A stretch of 12,860 nucleotides of DNA. It comes from Fusobacteriaceae bacterium UBA2433. GTDB lineage: Bacteria > Fusobacteriota > Fusobacteriia > Fusobacteriales > Fusobacteriaceae. Below, piece after piece: positions 6,365 through 12,828 of this stretch. Position numbers and translations under genes: made by a program. Below the pieces are notes generated by a model. The model saw only the letters and a list, made by a program, of their open reading frames with translations. It was not told where the DNA came from and did no database searches. The stretch is taken from the NCBI GenBank assembly GCA_002342785.1, contig DDQV01000150.1, forward strand, positions 537 to 13,396, read 5' to 3'. Every line of letters begins with the position of its first letter. Position 1 is the stretch's first letter.

Positions 6365-6940
6365 ATGAGAGTAATAGGAATAGATCCAGGAACAGCAATT
6401 GTTGGTTTTGGGATTATAGATTATATTGAAAATAAGTATAAGGTAATAGATTATGGTTGTATATATACCTCTAAAGATCTCCCTATGGAAAAAAGAATTT
6501 CTACTATTTATAATGAATTAGATGATATTTTAAAAAAATATTCTCCTACTCATATGGCTGTTGAAGATCTTTTTTATTTTAAAAATGCTAAGACTATAAT
6601 TTCTGTTGGTCAAGCTAGAGGAGTAATAGTATTATGTGGAGAAAAAAATGATATTCCTCAAGTGTCATTTACACCATTACAAATAAAAATGGGAATAACA
6701 GGGTATGGTCGAGCGGAAAAAAAACAAGTTCAACTGATGGTTCAAAGAATTTTAGGGCTTTCTAAGATTCCTCAACCAGATGATGCTGCTGATGCTTTAG
6801 CTATTGCTATAATTCATATAAATTCTTTAAATAGTGGTTATATTTTATCATCTAAACCAGGTATTTCTAAGATAACAAATATTAAAAATGGTAAAATAAG
6901 TGCAGCAGATTATCGAAATTTATTAAATAAAAAGGATTGA
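6365..6940 (+). CDS. ruvC: Holliday junction resolvase RuvC
   Basis: RuvC is the dimeric nuclease that cuts Holliday junctions, acting with the RuvAB branch-migration motor. With the start at 6365 the protein has 191 residues. The RNase H-like fold carries all four acidic catalytic residues: Asp7 in GIDPG, Glu67 in MAVEDLF, Asp140 and Asp143 in PDDAADALAIAI. GQARGVI and the basic TGYGRAEKKQVQ segment also match the family. About 35 residues follow the last catalytic helix, more than in the 173-residue E. coli protein; this tail is polar and without a motif I know. ruvA and ruvB are not adjacent in this window. Its TGA stop (6938-6940) is 5 bases before the histidine kinase ATG, so it opens a four-gene operon. 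Confidence 0.95.
   Translation: MRVIGIDPGTAIVGFGIIDYIENKYKVIDYGCIYTSKDLPMEKRISTIYNELDDILKKYSPTHMAVEDLFYFKNAKTIISVGQARGVIVLCGEKNDIPQVSFTPLQIKMGITGYGRAEKKQVQLMVQRILGLSKIPQPDDAADALAIAIIHINSLNSGYILSSKPGISKITNIKNGKISAADYRNLLNKKD
6931..6936 (+). promoter_or_regulatory. ribosome binding site that fixes the kinase start
   Basis: AAAGGA at 6931-6936 is 9 bases before the ATG at 6946 but directly abuts the in-frame TTG at 6937, which cannot therefore use it. The ATG at 6946 is chosen. Confidence 0.75.
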
Positions 6941-6945
6941 TTTTT

Positions 6946-8172
6946 ATGTTTAAGAACTTGAAAACTTCATCTATAGTTTCTTATTTAAATTCTGTAGAAA
7001 CTATAGTTTCTACAATCCATAATGAAAAAAATACTGAAAAAGTTGTATTTTTTATTCTTTTAAATTTAATTGAAAAATTAGATTTTGGATATTCAGAAGG
7101 GTATTTTTTTAAATATGATAGATGGGATAGAAATCTTAAACATCTAAATTCGTATTTTGATCTAAAAAAATTAAAAAAAGATGAAGTGGAATTTATTTCA
7201 AATAATTTAGAAAGAGATATAAATTTTTATGGAACACCAATAGAAAAAATAATTAAAAATACAAATATACAAACAAATTTAACTGGTATAAACTTTCATG
7301 AAAATTATGGATTATTGAATAGGTTTAAAATTTTTACTATTATCCCTATAATTTATGAAGATATATATTATGGGTCTTTTATCTTAGATAAAAAATCTGA
7401 AATGCCTTATGTACTTAGTTTACAGGATATATATATTTTAGAATTTTTCAAATATAATTTTTCTATATATATTCATACTAGAGAATCAGAAGAATTTCAA
7501 ACAGAAGATATAAGATTAAAAACTGTTGGATCTTTTGCAAATTCTATTATACATGAATTAAGGACACCTATTTCATCTATTGTTGGTTTTGCATCTTTAG
7601 CTAAGAAAAAAATAAATGATCCTAAAAAAATTGAACTTTACTTAGACTATATTCTTAAAGAATCTAATAAAGTTATCAAACTTTGTGAAGATATTGGTGA
7701 ATATTCAAGTGAAGATGAAAATATTAAAAATAGATCGGCTACTTTTTATCTTTCTTTCATTCTTAGAGAGGTAATTCAAAGATTAAATGGGCATTTAAAA
7801 AAATCTAAAATCAAAACTTATATGATTGTAGAAAATGATATAGAAATAACTTTTAATAAGGAAAAAGTTATTACAGCTTTTCATCATTTATTAAAAAATG
7901 CTATAGAAAACTGCGATTATAGTAAGAATGATCGTTTTATTGTTATCACTCTTTCATCAAATGATAAAAATAAAATAAGTATAAAAGACAATGGAATTGG
8001 TATACAAAAATATAGAATAGAAAAGGTTATGACTCCTTTTTATTCATCTAAAATTTATGGAACTGGCTTGGGACTTACCATAGCTAAAGAGGTATTCACT
8101 AAGTTAGGGTTCAAGTTTTCCATAAAATCAGAATACTCGAAATGGACAAAAATAATATTAAAAGAGGAGTAA
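6946..8172 (+). CDS. soluble GAF-type sensor histidine kinase
   Basis: This is a two-component sensor kinase of 408 residues without a membrane segment or signal peptide, so probably cytoplasmic. Residues about 15-180 look like a GAF domain: a first helix near 30-45, then GYFFKYDRWD, then the typical last strands FTIIPIIYEDIYYGSFILD and a closing helix. HisKA follows with phosphoacceptor His203 in SIIHELRTPISS. The ATPase domain has the N box HHLLKNAIEN with Asn318, G1 box KDNGIGI (347-353), F box TPFYSSK (363-369) and G2 box GTGLGLTIA (372-380). All catalytic motifs are present. No response regulator is in the window, so its partner and signal are unknown. It sits between ruvC and trmL with gaps of 5 and 4 bases. 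The start of the gene carries an unusual palindrome, listed separately. Confidence 0.9.
   Translation: MFKNLKTSSIVSYLNSVETIVSTIHNEKNTEKVVFFILLNLIEKLDFGYSEGYFFKYDRWDRNLKHLNSYFDLKKLKKDEVEFISNNLERDINFYGTPIEKIIKNTNIQTNLTGINFHENYGLLNRFKIFTIIPIIYEDIYYGSFILDKKSEMPYVLSLQDIYILEFFKYNFSIYIHTRESEEFQTEDIRLKTVGSFANSIIHELRTPISSIVGFASLAKKKINDPKKIELYLDYILKESNKVIKLCEDIGEYSSEDENIKNRSATFYLSFILREVIQRLNGHLKKSKIKTYMIVENDIEITFNKEKVITAFHHLLKNAIENCDYSKNDRFIVITLSSNDKNKISIKDNGIGIQKYRIEKVMTPFYSSKIYGTGLGLTIAKEVFTKLGFKFSIKSEYSKWTKIILKEE
6971..7014. repeat. 22-bp perfect palindrome plus a direct half-site copy inside the kinase gene
   Basis: Positions 6993-7014 read the same on both strands; each half is TGTAGAAACTA and its complement. 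The 11-base half CTATAGTTTCT at 7001-7011 also occurs at 6971-6981, exactly 30 bases upstream. In RNA the palindrome would fold as a 9-base-pair stem with a UAUA loop. The upstream copy can instead pair all 11 bases with 6996-7006 over a 14-base loop, so the two hairpins exclude each other. It begins 25 bases inside the coding region and encodes the repeated residues SIVS and TIVS. Confidence 0.8.
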
Positions 8173-8176
8173 ATTT

Positions 8177-8635
8177 ATGAATATAGTTTTAATGGAACCT
8201 GAAATACCATACAATACGGGAAATATAGGTAGAAGTTGTGTCCTTACAAATACAACTTTACATCTTGTAAAGCCCCTTGGATTCTCGTTAGATGAGAAAC
8301 AAATTAGGAGAGCTGGTTTAGATTATTGGCAACATATCGATCTACATGAATGGGATAGTTTAGATGAATTAATGATTAGTTACCCTGAATCTAAATTTTA
8401 TTTTGCAACAACTAAGACTTCTCGAAAATATTCAGATGTCTCGTACAAAGAAAATGATTTTATTGTATTTGGACCTGAATCGAGAGGAGTTCCTGTTGAA
8501 ATTTTAGAAAAAAATAAAGAAACTTGTATAACTATTCCTATGATAAATATGGGGAGGTCACTAAATCTTTCAAATTCAGCTGCTATTATTTTATATGAAT
8601 CTTTAAGACAAATTAATTTTAATTTCGGAGAGTAA
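8177..8635 (+). CDS. trmL: tRNA (cytidine(34)-2'-O)-methyltransferase, SPOUT family
   Basis: TrmL methylates the 2'-OH of the wobble nucleotide in some leucine tRNAs, using S-adenosylmethionine bound in a trefoil knot; it works as a homodimer. The 152 residues are the usual minimal TrmL length with no extra RNA-binding domain. The three SPOUT motifs are clear: EIPYNTGNIGRSC (9-21) with the catalytic Arg19, FGPESRGVP (98-106), and IPMINMGRSLNLSNSAAI (120-137), which forms the knot loop. RRAGLDYW near 44-51 is also typical of TrmL. The ATG at 8177 has GAGGAG just before the kinase stop codon, 4 bases away. Other SpoU-type methylases are usually longer, so the call is firm. Confidence 0.93.
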   Translation: MNIVLMEPEIPYNTGNIGRSCVLTNTTLHLVKPLGFSLDEKQIRRAGLDYWQHIDLHEWDSLDELMISYPESKFYFATTKTSRKYSDVSYKENDFIVFGPESRGVPVEILEKNKETCITIPMINMGRSLNLSNSAAIILYESLRQINFNFGE

Positions 8636-8636
8636 T

Positions 8637-9131
8637 ATGAGAAAAATACAGATAAGTATATTAATTTTTCTTTTACTTATAGGGGTAGTGAAGATATTTT
8701 TTTTATTTCCATTAGATTATTACGAGGAAATAGATGAAATATCCAAAAAATATAAGATAAGTAGTGAAGCTATTTATTCAGTGATTAAAATTGAAAGTAA
8801 TTTTAGGGAGAATGCAATTTCCCATAAAGGAGCTATTGGTCTTATGCAAATAATGCCTTCTACAGGAGAATGGATGGCAAAATCTAATGATCTTTTATAC
8901 TCTCAAGAGTTACTTTTAGATCCTATATATAATATTAAAATTGGAACTCTTTATCTTTCCTATCTTATAAATAGATATGAAGGTGATCTTGAAAAAGTTT
9001 TAATAGCTTATAATGCTGGACCTTCTAGATTAAAAAGCGGAGCATGGAAAGAATTTAAAGAAACTAAAAATTATCTTATTAAATATAAAATAGCCAATTT
9101 TTTTTACAGAATAAGATTATATTTTAAATAA
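8637..9131 (+). CDS. membrane-anchored lytic transglycosylase, Slt/GH23 type
   Basis: This 164-residue protein should cleave the MurNAc-GlcNAc bond of peptidoglycan to leave 1,6-anhydro ends. A basic start (MRK) and a hydrophobic stretch at about 5-25 give a signal anchor without a lipobox, so the catalytic domain faces the cell wall. SLT motifs are complete: catalytic Glu53 in VIKIESNF, GLMQIMP (68-74), a conserved repeat-like helix at IGTLYLSYLINRY, and AYNAG (124-128). It is near the minimum size for a family 1 enzyme and has no LysM or other binding module. The ATG lies one base after the trmL stop and uses GGAG at 8627-8630, so it closes the ruvC operon. Weak and strong terminator-like hairpins follow. 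Confidence 0.9.
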   Translation: MRKIQISILIFLLLIGVVKIFFLFPLDYYEEIDEISKKYKISSEAIYSVIKIESNFRENAISHKGAIGLMQIMPSTGEWMAKSNDLLYSQELLLDPIYNIKIGTLYLSYLINRYEGDLEKVLIAYNAGPSRLKSGAWKEFKETKNYLIKYKIANFFYRIRLYFK

Positions 9132-9156
9132 TTTTATTCCATGAGGTTACAATAGA

Positions 9157-9203
9157 AAATGGGATTAACCATATTTATTTTAATTGGTTTTGTTTTTCCA
9201 TTT
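9157..9203 (+). other. nested weak stem-loop after the lytic transglycosylase gene
   Basis: AAATGG (9157-9162) pairs with CCATTT (9198-9203), and inside it AACCA (9167-9171) pairs with TGGTT (9185-9189), followed by TTTGTTTTT. The inner stem and T run could act as a weak terminator. TAACC (9166-9170) could instead pair with GGTTA at 9145-9149, so two folds compete. With stems of only 5-6 pairs this could be chance. Confidence 0.25.
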
Positions 9204-9230
9204 AATATAGTCAAAATGAAAACCTCCTAA
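9159..9230 (+). CDS. possible small hydrophobic peptide (23 residues)
   Basis: An ATG at 9159 opens a 23-codon frame beginning MGLTIFILIGFVFPF and ending MKTS, with TAA at 9228-9230. About 14 consecutive residues are hydrophobic, enough for one membrane segment, and the tail carries two lysines. The frame ends inside the left arm of the strong terminator at 9220-9258. The ribosome binding site is poor: GAGG at 9143-9146 is 12 bases from the ATG, too far for efficient use. T-rich DNA encodes Phe, Leu and Ile by chance, so the hydrophobicity alone is weak evidence. I recognise no family. Confidence 0.2.
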   Translation: MGLTIFILIGFVFPFNIVKMKTS

Positions 9231-9268
9231 CTGTAATAGTCAAACAGTCAGGAGGTTTATTTTGTTTT
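9220..9268 (+). terminator. strong intrinsic terminator before the glucokinase gene
   Basis: AAACCTCCT and ACTGT on the left (9220-9234) pair with ACAGT and AGGAGGTTT on the right (9244-9258), giving 14 pairs with one A-C mismatch and a 9-base loop. TTTATTTTGTTTT follows. It should end the ruvC-trmL-transglycosylase transcript. The A run before it is short, so it works mainly on the + strand. Confidence 0.88.
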
Positions 9269-9307
9269 AAAGAATTAATAAATGATTTTATTAAAAGGGG
9301 GATTAGA

Positions 9308-10261
9308 ATGAAATATTTTACAGGAGTAGATTTAGGGGGAACGAATACTAAAATAGGAATCTTAAATGAAAATGGTGAAATTTTGATAAAAAAAAGTATA
9401 AAGACACTTTCTGAAAAAGGTATAGTGATAACTTTGAAAAGAATATGGCAAACAATAGAAAGTTTAATGGATAAAAAAAATATCGACAAAAAAAATATGT
9501 GTGGAATAGGGATAGGTATTCCAGGACCAGTAATAAATCAAGAAATTGTAGGTTTTTTTGCTAATTTTGATTGGGAAGTAGATATAAATATAAGTAAATT
9601 AATGGAGAAAATATCAGGAATTCAAACGAAACTAGAAAATGATGTAAATATGATAGCCATTGGAGAGAGTATGTTTGGAGCTGGAAAAGGAAGTGCTAGT
9701 AGTATTACAATAGCTCTTGGAACAGGAATTGGTGGAGGAATAGTAATTAATTCTAAATTAATATCGGGAATAAATGGAGCTGGTGGAGAAATTGGACATA
9801 TTAAATTAGTTGAGAATGGTAAATTATGTGGTTGTGGACAAAAAGGATGTTTTGAAGCTTATGCCTCTGCTACTGGAATAGTCAGAGAAGCTAGATCACG
9901 GTTAGCTATAAATAAAAAAAATCTTTTATATGATAGTTTGAAAGGAAACATAGAAAAATTAGAAGCTAAAGATGTTTTTGATTGTGCTAAATCTGGAGAT
10001 GAATTCTCTATTGAAATTGTAAATTATGTGGGGAATTATTTAGGGATGGGAATAGGGAATTTATTAAACACAATAAATCCAGAAATTATTATTTTATCAG
10101 GTGGAGTTGCACTTTCAGGAGAGATTCTTTTAGAAGTAGTTAAGAAAAAATTGAAACAATATGCTTTACCTATAACTTTAAAAAATTTAGAAATAAAATT
10201 AGGAGAATTAGGAAATGATGCAGGAATAAAAGGTGGAATTGCACTTTTTCTGACCCAATAA
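9308..10261 (+). CDS. glcK: ROK-family glucokinase
   Basis: The enzyme most likely phosphorylates glucose with ATP in the cytoplasm. The 317 residues show the full ROK layout: phosphate-binding GVDLGGTNTK (6-15), GIGIPGPV (68-75), catalytic Asp112 in LENDVNMIAIGE, second ATP motif LGTGIGGGIV (137-146), GAGGEIGHIK (157-166), and the zinc site made by His164 with Cys174, Cys176 and Cys181 in LCGCGQKGCFEAYASATG. NGAGGEIGH and the ASATGIV segment resemble Firmicutes glucokinases such as B. subtilis GlcK, more than ROK repressors, which would have an N-terminal helix-turn-helix. Fructokinase or N-acetyl sugar kinase cannot be excluded from sequence reading. The ATG has AAAAGGGGG at 9293-9301. It stands behind a strong terminator, so a promoter should lie at 9260-9300, but I see no good match there. 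Confidence 0.8.
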   Translation: MKYFTGVDLGGTNTKIGILNENGEILIKKSIKTLSEKGIVITLKRIWQTIESLMDKKNIDKKNMCGIGIGIPGPVINQEIVGFFANFDWEVDINISKLMEKISGIQTKLENDVNMIAIGESMFGAGKGSASSITIALGTGIGGGIVINSKLISGINGAGGEIGHIKLVENGKLCGCGQKGCFEAYASATGIVREARSRLAINKKNLLYDSLKGNIEKLEAKDVFDCAKSGDEFSIEIVNYVGNYLGMGIGNLLNTINPEIIILSGGVALSGEILLEVVKKKLKQYALPITLKNLEIKLGELGNDAGIKGGIALFLTQ

Positions 10262-10302
10262 AATTTATGTTAAAAATAAATGATTTTTAAGGTGGTGAGA
10301 AA

Positions 10303-11196
10303 ATGAAAATAGGTTTAGCTCTAGGAAGTGGTTCATCTCGTGGATGGGCACATATAGGTATAATAAAAGCTTTAGCTGAGATAGGAATTGTACCTGATAT
10401 AGTTTGTGGAACCTCTATAGGAGCTTTAGTAGGAGCATCATACGTCTCAAATAATCTTGATGATTTAGAACAATGGGCTTGTTCATTGACAAAATTTGAA
10501 ATAGCAAAATTTTTTGAGATAAATATGTCTCTAAATGGATTTGTTGATACTCGTAGATTACAGAATTTTTTAAGTAAATATGTAGCAAAAGAAAGTGATA
10601 TGATAGAAGAATTTAGCAAACAATATGCTGCAGTATCAACAGATTTAGAAACGGGAAAAGAAATTTGGCTAACTAAAGGATCGGTTTTGGATGCAGTTTG
10701 GTCATCGGTTTCACTACCAGGATTATTTCCAGCTATAAAAAGTAATGACCGATGGCTTGTAGATGGAGGTTTAGTAAATCCTGTTCCAATATCTACTTGC
10801 CGTGCATTAGGAGCAGATATAGTTATAGCTGTAGACCTTAATGGAGATATTCTTGGAAAACATTTTAAAAAACAACGATCTTCTAGAAAAAAAAAAGGGG
10901 TGATTAATAAACTAAATGATTTGGTTAGAGAATATAAACCTTTGATATTTGATGTAAATAGAGGCGATGAGAGTCCACCAAATTTATTTGATGCTATTGC
11001 TAGTTCAATTAATATTACTCAAGATAGAATCACAAAAAATCGTATGGCAGAAGATCCGCCAGATATACTTCTTTCCCCTAAATTATCGCATATTAAATTA
11101 TTAGAATTTTATAGAGCTAAAGAGGCTATAGATGAAGGAAGAAGATGTGTTCAAAATAACTTAACAGATTTAAAATTTTTTTTAAAAAACAGATAG
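10303..11196 (+). CDS. patatin-like phospholipase, RssA-like
   Basis: A cytoplasmic Ser-Asp dyad lipid hydrolase of the patatin fold, 297 residues, close to the length of E. coli RssA. The glycine-rich oxyanion loop is GSGSSRGWAHIG (8-19), the nucleophile is Ser38 in GTSIGAL, and the catalytic aspartate is Asp154 in DGGLVNPVP. SVSLPGLFPA (135-144) and ADIVIAVDLN are also family marks. No signal peptide, POTRA or outer-membrane barrel part is present, so it is not the secreted PlpD/FplA type. The substrate is unknown. A run of ten A followed by four G (10887-10900) codes for KKKG in a basic hinge before the C-terminal domain. It lies 41 bases behind the glucokinase with a good AAGGTGG site, and the link between the two genes may be transcription only. 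Confidence 0.88.
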   Translation: MKIGLALGSGSSRGWAHIGIIKALAEIGIVPDIVCGTSIGALVGASYVSNNLDDLEQWACSLTKFEIAKFFEINMSLNGFVDTRRLQNFLSKYVAKESDMIEEFSKQYAAVSTDLETGKEIWLTKGSVLDAVWSSVSLPGLFPAIKSNDRWLVDGGLVNPVPISTCRALGADIVIAVDLNGDILGKHFKKQRSSRKKKGVINKLNDLVREYKPLIFDVNRGDESPPNLFDAIASSINITQDRITKNRMAEDPPDILLSPKLSHIKLLEFYRAKEAIDEGRRCVQNNLTDLKFFLKNR

Positions 11197-11222
11197 AAAA
11201 TAGTTTCTCTTATACCTCTTCA

Positions 11223-11251
11223 TTGGAAAATAGATAATAATATGATAGAAT
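11223..11251 (+). promoter_or_regulatory. putative uppS-cdsA promoter
   Basis: TTGGAA (11223-11228) and TAGAAT (11246-11251) are exactly 17 bases apart, and TGA directly before the -10 box gives the extended -10 dinucleotide. The start would fall near 11258, about 30 bases before uppS, with AAGGGGAG at 11277-11284 as ribosome binding site. No strong terminator follows the patatin gene, so some read-through is also likely. Confidence 0.6.
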
Positions 11252-11288
11252 GTAAGGAATAGAATTTATTAAAGTTAAGGGGAGATAG

Positions 11289-11975
11289 ATGATACCAAAA
11301 CATATAGCAATTATAATGGATGGGAATGGAAGATGGGCCCAAAATAGACATTTACCAAGATTTATCGGACACCGTGAAGGGGCCAAAAGAATAAAAAAAA
11401 TTATAGAACATGCAGGGCAAGTAGGGATAGAGTATCTATCTGTATATGCTTTTTCTACAGAAAATTGGAAAAGGCCTCAAAAAGAAGTAGATGCTTTGAT
11501 GGATATTTTTGAAAAATATTTAAAAGCTGAAGCCAAAAATATGTTAAAAAATAATATAAAATTAATAGTAACAGGGAGAAAAGAAAATGTATCTTCTAAA
11601 CTTTTAAAATCTATAGCTGAAGTAGAAAAGTTAACTATTAATAACAATGGACTTACCTTTAATATATGTTTTAATTATGGAGGAAGGTCTGAGATAATTG
11701 ATGCAGTAAAAAAAATAATTGAATCAGAAGAAAAAAATATTAATGAAGAAACTTTTAAAAAATATCTTTATTCTGATATACCAGATCCAGAATTAGTAAT
11801 AAGAACCAGCGGAGAATTTAGAATATCTAATTTTTTACTTTGGCAAATAGCTTATTCAGAAATATATGTGACAGATGTTTTATGGCCGGATTTTGACGAA
11901 AAAGAATTTGACAAAGCAATAGAAAATTTTCAAAATAGAAATAGAAGATTTGGAGGAGTAGAAGATGTTAAATAG
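11289..11975 (+). CDS. uppS: undecaprenyl diphosphate synthase (cis-prenyltransferase)
   Basis: UppS adds eight isopentenyl units to farnesyl diphosphate in cis to make the C55 carrier used for peptidoglycan and other wall polymers. The 228 residues are slightly short but complete. HIAIIMDGNGRWA at 5-17 has the catalytic Asp11. GHREGAKRIKKI (27-38), YAFSTENWKRP (53-63) and FNICFNYGGRSEI (124-136) follow. RTSGEFRISNFLLWQ (172-186) carries the two arginines that bind the isopentenyl diphosphate. LWPDF (198-202) and RRFGG end the domain. Its last 11 bases overlap the start of cdsA, a pairing seen in many bacteria. E. coli-type numbering puts the catalytic aspartate at 26, so the N-terminus here is 15 residues shorter, which is common outside the Proteobacteria. 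Confidence 0.96.
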   Translation: MIPKHIAIIMDGNGRWAQNRHLPRFIGHREGAKRIKKIIEHAGQVGIEYLSVYAFSTENWKRPQKEVDALMDIFEKYLKAEAKNMLKNNIKLIVTGRKENVSSKLLKSIAEVEKLTINNNGLTFNICFNYGGRSEIIDAVKKIIESEEKNINEETFKKYLYSDIPDPELVIRTSGEFRISNFLLWQIAYSEIYVTDVLWPDFDEKEFDKAIENFQNRNRRFGGVEDVK

Positions 11976-12828
11976 AATATTGGTAGCTTTAATATTAGTT
12001 CCTCTGACGGTGTATGTATACCTTTATGGAGATAAAAGTTTTATGATATTTACAGTACTTTTGATTGGAATAGGAATACATGAATTTTATAAAATGATGG
12101 AGTCTAAAGGAATAGTTGTAAATAAGGTTGCTGGGATAATTCTTGGTGGATCAATACCAATTACACTATATTTCAGTCTATTATCTCATGAGAATACATT
12201 GGGTAAATTGATAAAAAAGAATATAGAACATAATGTGGATATGTCTATGTGTACAATGGTTTTGATCTTAGGGATGTTTATTCTTATGTTTATTAGGATA
12301 TATCAAAATAAAGTAAAGGGTAGTAGCAGTTACATAGGATATACAATGTTAGGAATACTCTATGTAAGTTTTTTATTTTCTCATATTGTTCCTATAAAAT
12401 ATATGTTAAATGGAAGTCAATGGTTAATGACTATTCAAATCTTAGTGTGGATATCTGATACATTTGCATATCTTGTGGGAGTAAAATTTGGGAGAAAATT
12501 ATTTTCTCGTGGACTTTGTGAAATAAGTCCAAAAAAATCTATTGAGGGATCTTTAGGATCGATAATATTTACTGTAATAACTATGTTACTTATAAAAAGA
12601 TTTCTTTTTAAAGACCTTAATATCTTTGGAATTCATTTGTTTATAGTTCCCATATTGGTTGCTATGATTGGTCAAATTGGTGATTTAGCAGAATCGGTAT
12701 TTAAAAGAGAATTTGGTGTAAAAGATTCTGGGAAAATATTAGGTGGACATGGGGGAATATTAGATAGATATGATAGTTTAATTTGGGTATTTCCATTTAT
12801 GTATTATTACATTAATATTTTCTTATAA
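11965..12828 (+). CDS. cdsA: phosphatidate cytidylyltransferase
   Basis: CdsA makes CDP-diacylglycerol from phosphatidic acid and CTP, the branch point for membrane phospholipids. The 287-residue protein is strongly hydrophobic, with about eight likely membrane segments, near 4-22, 26-38, 54-73, 95-112, 122-142, 153-172, 195-214 and 222-240, and a last one near 271-287. The family signature runs from Ser244 to Asp270 (SVFKRE, then VKDSGKILGGHGGILDRYD) and includes the metal-binding acidic residues. SDTFAYLVGVKFGRK (164-178) and SPKKSIEGSLGS are also typical. The ATG at 11965 is in a different frame from uppS and uses GGAGGAG at 11952-11958, inside the uppS end, so translation should be coupled. 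Only 32 AT-rich bases follow in the window, with no gene visible. Confidence 0.95.
   Translation: MLNRILVALILVPLTVYVYLYGDKSFMIFTVLLIGIGIHEFYKMMESKGIVVNKVAGIILGGSIPITLYFSLLSHENTLGKLIKKNIEHNVDMSMCTMVLILGMFILMFIRIYQNKVKGSSSYIGYTMLGILYVSFLFSHIVPIKYMLNGSQWLMTIQILVWISDTFAYLVGVKFGRKLFSRGLCEISPKKSIEGSLGSIIFTVITMLLIKRFLFKDLNIFGIHLFIVPILVAMIGQIGDLAESVFKREFGVKDSGKILGGHGGILDRYDSLIWVFPFMYYYINIFL

Noticed and set aside
9141..9155. ATG-AGG-TTA-CAA-TAG as a four-residue leader peptide
   Set aside because: There is no ribosome binding site before it and no run of a regulatory amino acid codon.
9207..9244. Nine-base direct repeat ATAGTCAAA (9207-9215 and 9236-9244)
   Set aside because: It is short and AT-rich, and the second copy is mostly terminator loop. 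No target-site duplication or insertion lies between the copies.
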